Assembly: GCF_027596085.1 (NCBI RefSeq) | Contig: NC_072471.1 | Span: 7,046,028-7,110,027, forward strand | Reading direction: 5' to 3' | From: Anoplopoma fimbria | Lineage: Eukaryota; Chordata; Actinopteri; Perciformes; Anoplopomatidae | DNA: 64,000 bases | In this document: in pieces, positions 51,041-64,000 of the stretch | How positions within the stretch are numbered: position 1 is the first letter of the stretch | Layout of the letters: each line of letters begins with the position of its first letter | Notes under the pieces: generated by a model | What the model was told of the DNA's origin: nothing | The model's database searches: none | The model's input: only the letters and a program-made list of their open reading frames with translations | Translations under genes and position numbers: made by a program

Positions 51041-54000
51041 TCATGAATGATTTAAGATGAAGGCGTCCCATTTTTTCTGCCACATGACAAGACCTGTGTC
51101 CTTCAGATGAGCTGGCAGGGAGCTGTACCTGCAGGCAGAAGACACTATCATTATTTGTAAAAATGTAAATTGTTGAATAAAAATTCAAGATTTCCACCAC
51201 AGACAAGAAAGCCTATTATTTACTGCTACCAAAGTCTACTATAAGTTTTTCTAACTTACTACCGCCCTTGATAACATTCATTTCTGATGTGAAGTTAATT
51301 TGCTGAGATTTATAATGTGTTTGAGGGAAGCAATTAATCACAAATCAATATTTTGTCACTTATGGTTCTTCTTGAAGTTACAATATTCTTGTGCTGCTTC
51401 TACAGTTTCAAACAAGAATCTCCCAAACATCCAATGACAAACATTAAGCAAATATGTGTAAAAGATAATGAGAATTTGGTTGTTTCTTGGAATAAAAATG
51501 AAGCCGTTCAGGGGCCCCTTTTCACAAAACCAATTTGAGAGCACTGCGTTTACGTCACATAATGTGGAAGCATTATGTCTCCAAATTGATTGTTGCTTGC
51601 AATTGGCTGATAGATTTGTGATTCCTACAGGGGGGTCTTGCATGATAATGCATGGATCACAAGTATGTCGCTTGTTTTCATTTTGATAAAATAAAAATAT
51701 TATGGAATGTTGCATATCTGGGCTCCAGGACTGAGCTCCTAAATCTCAGTTGTCACCGAGCATACTATCAGGAAGAGATTAAATGAGACACTGCTCTTCC
51801 ATATATTATATTGCATTAAATTGCAAACTTTGGGATTCAGTGACTGCAAGAGGACTTTTTATACTGCATTGAAATCGAGGGATAAGTCTGGTGGTAATTT
51901 ATAATTGTTATTGTCAATTAATGCCACAAAAAGAACAAAACCAAAGAAGTAGACCAAATAATCTGTCATTATTTGTTCCTACTGAACACATACGTGTTTA
52001 AAAATTAATTTTAAAAGGGGAAAGAATTCGGAAAAAAGCCCCAGGATTTCCTAAAACACCTGGCACTAGATTAAATAGTGCATTTGGTGGTGACTATTTT
52101 TCGGCTGTGGGTAAATACAAAGTTGGTTGGGTTAGGGCAATTTGAGATAAAATAAACTAAAGTGCACATGCTCATACTAATTAAAGAACAGGTCAATTTT
52201 AGTAGGATTTGTATTTTGTTTCATGGGATTTGTTGACAACAATTATTTTTATAATATCATCTTTAAAATCTAAGGCTGGCCTTAAAGAAGACAATAAATC
52301 TAAAAACAATGCGTTAAAACACAGACATGATAGAGATCAAATCAACTGATTGTCACCTGATGGAGTTAAGAGCCAGCTCTTTCAGAGTTCCCAGGTTTGC
52401 TTTTAATCCTCCGATGCCAACAAAGGCCTGATAGAAGTCGTAGGAGAGGCCCGTGGTGCCGAACAGAGACGGGTCGTCAGAGCTGATCACCATCGGGTGA
52501 CCTTCAGACATCAGTACAGCTGCAGGGTGGTTCCGGAGGTCCGACACCAGCCTCAGCACCTGGAGGTCAGAGGTCAAACACATTCAAACTCTCTGAGGAC
52601 TTCCCCACACTTAATATACAACAGACAGGATATACAATGGCTTGAAAAAGTGGATTTGTTCATTATATTCTGCAAAGCTAAACAGGCAACGGTTGTTTTT
52701 TTGTCCATATGGTCTAAGGATGCTCAGTTGAGCGTTACATTTCACTCCCAATTCCGACTATATCTATTATGTCTTCTACGTGATGCAAAAGACCACATGC
52801 AAATAAAATGTCAATATTACCATTAACAACTGCTCCACAAAATACATGAAAATAAGTTACAGTTTCAGGAATTTCAATTAATCTCCATGTCAGTCCTATC
52901 TCATAGCACATTTCATCCCCTCGTGGTGGAAACTTGGATTTAGCCAGGTTCTTTTGGTTTGTCTACCTGGTTTGAGATGGGACACAGCTCCACAGCCACA
53001 TTTCTTTTCCTAGAAAGCTCTTTGGCGAGCGGATGGTGTGCCAAAGCGAAGCCGTGGCCGATGCGCGTGGTGTTGAACAGAAGGGCGTCAAGAATGTTCT
53101 GATCCACGTCAGTGCCTTCGTCATCTACAAGCAAACATACAAAGTGTAATCAAAGTATATTTAAAAAGATTCATAAAACTTTTTGGAAAAGCGCTCTATT
53201 TTTGTTTTGGAGTTTTGATGTATTCTGTGCTTTTGGTCCAAACCACCTGTTTCCCCCGCGTGAAAGAAATATGGCAGCGTGACACCCAGTTCAGCTGGCA
53301 GAGAAAGAGCCTCCCTGAAGTACCAAAGGGTCCTCCCGCTGTCCTCCCTGCCAACCTGTAAACCATAATGTTAGCCCGCAGGAAAAGCAAATTAAACTAT
53401 TACAACAAACATTGTTTCACTCAAATAAGTGGTTCAACAAGACGGATTACTTCCTACCATGTCAAATCCTGCAACAACATCTGGGAAGTCCTTTTGCAGC
53501 TGAATGGCCTCTTTCACAGCTGCTTTGACCTCAGATACACTCAGAGCCCTGAACAAAGCAGCGACAATTATAGACACAGAAATCAGTTCCCTGAATGACT
53601 CACAAACCAAAAAAAACTAGAGTATTTAATGACTTCTCTGTTGCTTGTTTTTTGTATTTTTTGCGGTTTGTGCCTTTCTCAAATGCAGGTTGACAAAATA
53701 ATACCAGCTGGCGAGTCAGTTTGTCAAACTGTTCTCCAAATCCTGAAAACATTCAGACAAAACAGTAAAAGTAGCACCTTAACAACACGGACAAAAAGAG
53801 ATTGAATGGGAGACGTTATACAACTGTTCTCAGACGTCTAATAGCACTAAACTGGGGGAGAGGCCCATTAATAACTCTAGAGCTCTGTTTCCAGACAACA
53901 GGAAACAAAATCATTAAGAGATGATTTAATTTATTATAGTTACAGAATTATTATTGTCCAGACTGGGACGTAGTCAAACCATTAAAATGATGGCACGTGG

Positions 54001-56433
54001 TCCCAACTTTGTTAATCCATTAGGCAACCCACTAATTCTGTAACTGAATGTAAAAATTTATGACATTACATCAACCATCATGGTTGTTGTAAATTAGTGT
54101 TTCGCTGCAAACACTTAAGATAATAATATGTTTATTTAGTACAGCAATTCTCATAGAACACGACTTGTCTTTCTTCTACTATGTCTCTAGTGTGTACTTT
54201 ACTCTATGCTGCTGTAAGCCTGCTAATTTCCCCGCTGCGGGACTAATAAAGGATTATCTTATCTTATCTTATCTTATCTTATCTCACAAAGTGCTTTACA
54301 AGAATAAAATGATAATAAAATAAAAATGAATAAATAAATAATAAAAATTGATTTAAAACAGTCCATCTGGTCCTTGTGCATAAATATATGTTACAATTCT
54401 AACAATAATGTGATGTCCACAAATAAAAATAAATAAACTACTCAAAAACGAGTAATAATAATAATAATGAATTTTATTTGTAATGTCCAATCTCAAAAAT
54501 AAGAAAAAAAAGAAAAAAAAGTTAAAATTTAGAGATAAACTCCAAAGGAAACAACTAATCTTTTTTAAAAAAACTTTTTTAAAAGTGTCCAGGGAGTAAT
54601 TGTACAATAAAAACAAGAGATATATCTTCCTGAAGTATCATCAGTACCTGTGCACAGAAACGATGACACGAGCCCCGAGAAAGTCCGTATGATCTGCAAT
54701 AAATTTCCTGGTAACTTCTTGAAACAGTTTCAGAGTCCAGACCTTATCATGAATGGTTCCATCGAGCTCATACGTCTGAAACACACAAATGAAAAGCAGA
54801 AATGTCAGATCTATTATTTGCTACCAAGAGAAGCTGGAGCTGGGGATCAGGTGTGAAAAAACAAACCTTTGAGAGGCCGCTCCTGAGTTCCAGATACATG
54901 ATGTTGTCATGGAGAAGCTCCTTTAGGCCCTCATAGAAGTAGTCCCTCAGCACGGGTGCGTGCGTGATCAGCCCAGCAGCTGCGATAAAGGCTTTCTCAA
55001 ACTTCTCCCAGACAACCTCTTGGTTCGGGTACTCACCATCTGGATCCTCGGTGAACAGTGTGAGGTGCTGCATTAAACTGAAAAAAAAAAAATATTATGG
55101 GGGAAGTTCTCCCACTTTATCTTGACTTGAAATGTGTAACAGAAGGTGATATCTCCCTCAACCTGTTATCAAAGCCTGCAGTGTCTCCTATTCTGGCTCT
55201 CAGGGTCTCCAGCAGCTGCCAGTAGAAGCAGTCCCATCGCGGGAACGGCTGGCGGTTGGAGAAGAGGAAGCGAACCGAGTTGTCCCAGGTGAAGCAGATG
55301 TAGCAGTGAGGCCTGTAGGTGACGTTTTTCACCAGCCATTCAACACCGACCAGAGAGGAGGTGTGGATGTGTAAGGCTGCACCTGTCGTCAAAGCAACCG
55401 GGTATAACCTTAAAACTCAGACTGATGTGCTGAGCTTAGACAGTCACATCAAATTAAGATCTTTGTTACTTTTGGGTGCTGAGAACATGGAAGGACAATG
55501 AGACAATTGACCCCATGGCCTCATCTGTTCTTGTTTTTTTGTGTGTCTTTGTAATTGTTATGTATCTCTTTGTGGACAGATTGTGTCTTTAAAGTAATTT
55601 AGCATTACTTTATAATCTTTTTTCTTGCTTTATAGTCATTTTGTATCTTTTTATAATAATTTGTGCTCCTTCGTAGTAGTTTTGCAGAATTTCAAAATTG
55701 TTTTGTGGTTCTTTGTAGTCAATTTATCTTTTTGTAGTCATTTTTCATGTCTTTCTAGTAATATTGTATCTCCTTTTAAGTGACATTTGCAAGTGAACGA
55801 GAACTTGCAGATGCTCAAGTTGGATCAAAAACAGTTGTAGTTCACACTGGAGATAAGAAAAGACTTTCTGAATCATGTCCAAAGCTTCCTGCCTCAAGAT
55901 ATTTGAAACAAAATGCTATATGACATCATCAAAGAAAGCCTGAGTTGCACCTTTTATTTTTATTTTTTTATACCAAGCTTTTTTTGTAGTAAAACAGATT
56001 TTAAATGTTGTATTATACGTTTACAAATGTTACTGTATCTCAATGAAATGTTACTGTGGCCCAACTGTGCAGCTAAATTAAGGAAATCAATAAAGAAAAC
56101 AAATGTTCATCCACACTAAAAAGTAAAATCACCTTTAGGCATCTTCTGCAGCAGTTTGAAGATCGGACTCTTCTGGATGAGAGGCTTCGCTTTGAAGAAG
56201 TGGATGGCAGGAGGGAACTGAGCAGCAGACATCTCTTGCTCCTTTAAACGACGGAGGTAAACATCCAGCTTCTCCTCTGCCGCTGTCAGTATCACCCGAC
56301 CTCCCATCTGTCTGGACGTCTCCTGCCGCATCAGCAGGTCCCTCTGAGCAGGGTCAGGCATCCCATCAGCCACTCTTACAATCCACAGAAGGGGCACATA
56401 AGTGACCAGAGCCTGGCAGATTTGGATCACCAT
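51041..56433 (-). CDS. ada2: Adenosine deaminase 2 (CECR1), nine coding exons, 502 aa
   Basis: Secreted enzyme converting adenosine and deoxyadenosine to their inosine forms. Coding exons: 56433-56133, 55382-55163, 55077-54867, 54775-54648, 53548-53458, 53355-53247, 53124-52967, 52559-52357, 51128-51041; phases sum to 1,509 bp. Residues about 1-24 form a signal peptide ([19 protein letters not shown]). Zinc and catalytic motifs are present: [24 protein letters not shown] and SSDDPSLFG; the C-terminus is [11 protein letters not shown]. Human ADA2 has 511 aa. I chose the ATG at 56431-56433 because the frame further upstream offers only a GTG before a stop. An upstream acceptor (CTTTACAG, near 56515) and a noncoding exon ending at 56822 (GTAAGT donor) are likely. 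Exons 5-9 fall within duplication copy 2. Confidence 0.95.
53930..54640. repeat. Repeat-rich part of ada2 intron 4 beyond the duplication
   Basis: Unique to the full ada2. It contains a retroposon 3'-end-like stretch (CCGCTGCGGGACTAATAAAG) followed by (TTATC)n at about 54255-54284, a CACAAAGTGCTTTACAAG tail fragment, and A-rich and (AAT)n tracts. No coding sequence seen. Confidence 0.55.
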
Positions 56434-56821
56434 GTCCTCAGTTGCCACAACAGGATGCTAGAACATGATCACACTCTGTCCACAAGACCAGGTTTGCTGT
56501 ATCTGATGCTGTAAAGAAAGAAATACTCTGTGAAACATGCACTAATTACATTTAAGTCCTTTATCCTCGGACATGAGGTTGTGTAGTTCTTGCCGAGAAG
56601 TGGGTAAATGTATTTAACTTGTTTCAGGGTCATCAACATGAAAACATGCTGCTCAGCTTGTATTACGGCGCTGACAAGAGCCCATTCTGTACTGCTTTGC
56701 TTTCAGAGTTAAAGAAAATGAATCAAGAGAAAGTGCAGGAAAATGACATTCAACCTTCAGATCATTAAGATAAACTAAATAAAAATGCAAATCTAGCTAC
56801 TTTAAAACATAAAATACTTAC

Positions 56822-56890
56822 AAGTGAGAGGGAGCTTCTGGTGTCCTGTGTCTCTACTCTCCATCAGTCGAGAATGTCAGCGAAATACTC
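56822..56890 (-). other. Putative 5' noncoding exon of ada2
   Basis: On the minus strand the text ends CTCCCTCTCACTT at a strong donor GTAAGT, about 300 bp before an acceptor CTTTACAG in front of the coding start exon. The 5' limit is a guess. Confidence 0.35.
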
Positions 56891-57710
56891 AGAGCGCCTG
56901 GACAATTGGGGCATTTTTGTCTGACAAATACCATGTGATAAACTAATGAATGAAGCATGATTGCAAAATAAATGTTAGGACATTGTTTGAGCCAAACAGG
57001 AACAGGGAAGTGATAGTAATGATTTATATTTTATTATGTTTTACATTTCCACAACATCACATTTCATCAGTTTGAGACACAAACGAAAAAAATAAAGTAT
57101 AGAACACAAAACAAAACACACATACGTATAATTTAATCTGGAAACCTCATATACATACAGTTCACCCTCTGGAATGATATCACCCACTCGTTTAATTCAT
57201 GACAGAATAACGCACATCAATAAATTAACTCTGTAAGGTCATGTACGGCCCACAATTCTGTTTCTAAGGATACCATTTATTTTCTCTGTAATTGGTTGGA
57301 GCGGACATCCATTAGCAACACAATGCCCCATGCAACTTATAATGTGGGGTAGAGTTAATGAAACTGTGACACGGATGCTGTGTTTGTCATGATTCAATTA
57401 GGAGGACAACCTGTTAAACATCCAGCCAATCACCAGATCACGTTGTCCCTGACTAATCGGTGTAAACCGAGACCCCTTGAAGGGGAGCAGCAGAGTAAAC
57501 AACTGTGCAGTACCCACAATGCACATCTGTAACGTTGAGCCACAGCGTCTAACACGTCCCTTGATGCACAGAAAAAATACAGCAACACATCACACAACAA
57601 CAACGCGTCTCTTTTGCATCGGAAGTTCGTTTCACAGACAGAGGAATGACTTTTCATGTGACAAAATAAAAAATAAAAAGGACATTTTTTCTTTAATACA
57701 GCGGAGATAT

Positions 57711-63907
<6,197 letters not shown>

Positions 63908-64000
63908 GGTGTCAGCTGTTAAAGATCCGTGCGGGCCTAAGAGGAGAAATAACCACAAAACACAAACAATAAAACAACGGAGAAATAAAAGACACCTTCA

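Noticed and set aside
51356..51715. 119-aa minus-strand ORF in ada2 intron 8
   Set aside because: Entirely intronic with respect to a well-supported ada2 gene; no domain or repeat identity recognised.
56434..56448. Upstream GTG start adding five residues to ada2
   Set aside because: The first true ATG in frame is 56431-56433, and it places the hydrophobic signal peptide normally at the N-terminus.

Overview
The window looks like chromosomal DNA of a spiny-rayed (percomorph-type) teleost fish. It is AT-rich, with short exons split by GT-AG introns, many (CA)n microsatellites, fish-type interspersed repeats and no bacterial features. Identifications come from translated exons compared with remembered vertebrate families; no database search was run.

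Layout: (1) 1-3,328, minus strand: fgf6, with exons 1, 2 and the start of exon 3. (2) 3.3-16.8 kb: intergenic, no gene recognised, with several repeat copies and a few GC-richer patches. (3) 16,885-19,847, plus strand: rad51ap1, nine coding exons, 323 aa, with a 1.1-kb minisatellite in intron 2. (4) 20.8-29.0 kb: a very large AT-rich minisatellite array with a unit of about 25 bp and higher-order structure. (5) 29.2-40.7 kb: duplication copy 1, holding a complete 11-exon galnt8 (624 aa, plus strand) followed tail-to-tail by a 5'-truncated ada2 fragment (minus strand). (6) 40.71-41.45 kb: junction, made of a C-rich tract with a G-quadruplex motif on the minus strand and a further 0.6 kb of the minisatellite. 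(7) 41.46-53.93 kb: duplication copy 2, holding a second complete galnt8 and the 3' half of ada2. (8) ada2 continues as a complete nine-coding-exon gene to 56,433. (9) 57,711-63,907, minus strand: atp6v1e1, nine exons, 226 aa.

The genes do not form a pathway. fgf6 is a secreted growth factor, rad51ap1 a RAD51 cofactor in homologous recombination, galnt8 a Golgi GalNAc-transferase-family protein, ada2 a secreted adenosine deaminase and atp6v1e1 a V-ATPase stalk subunit. The order joins genes that in human lie on 12p13 (FGF6, RAD51AP1, GALNT8) to genes that lie on 22q11 (ADA2, ATP6V1E1).

The most notable structure is the recent, almost identical tandem duplication of about 11.5-12.5 kb. It is bounded by minisatellite on one side and a G-quadruplex-prone tract on the other. 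It yields two intact galnt8 genes and one broken ada2 copy, unless it is an unmerged haplotype in the assembly.
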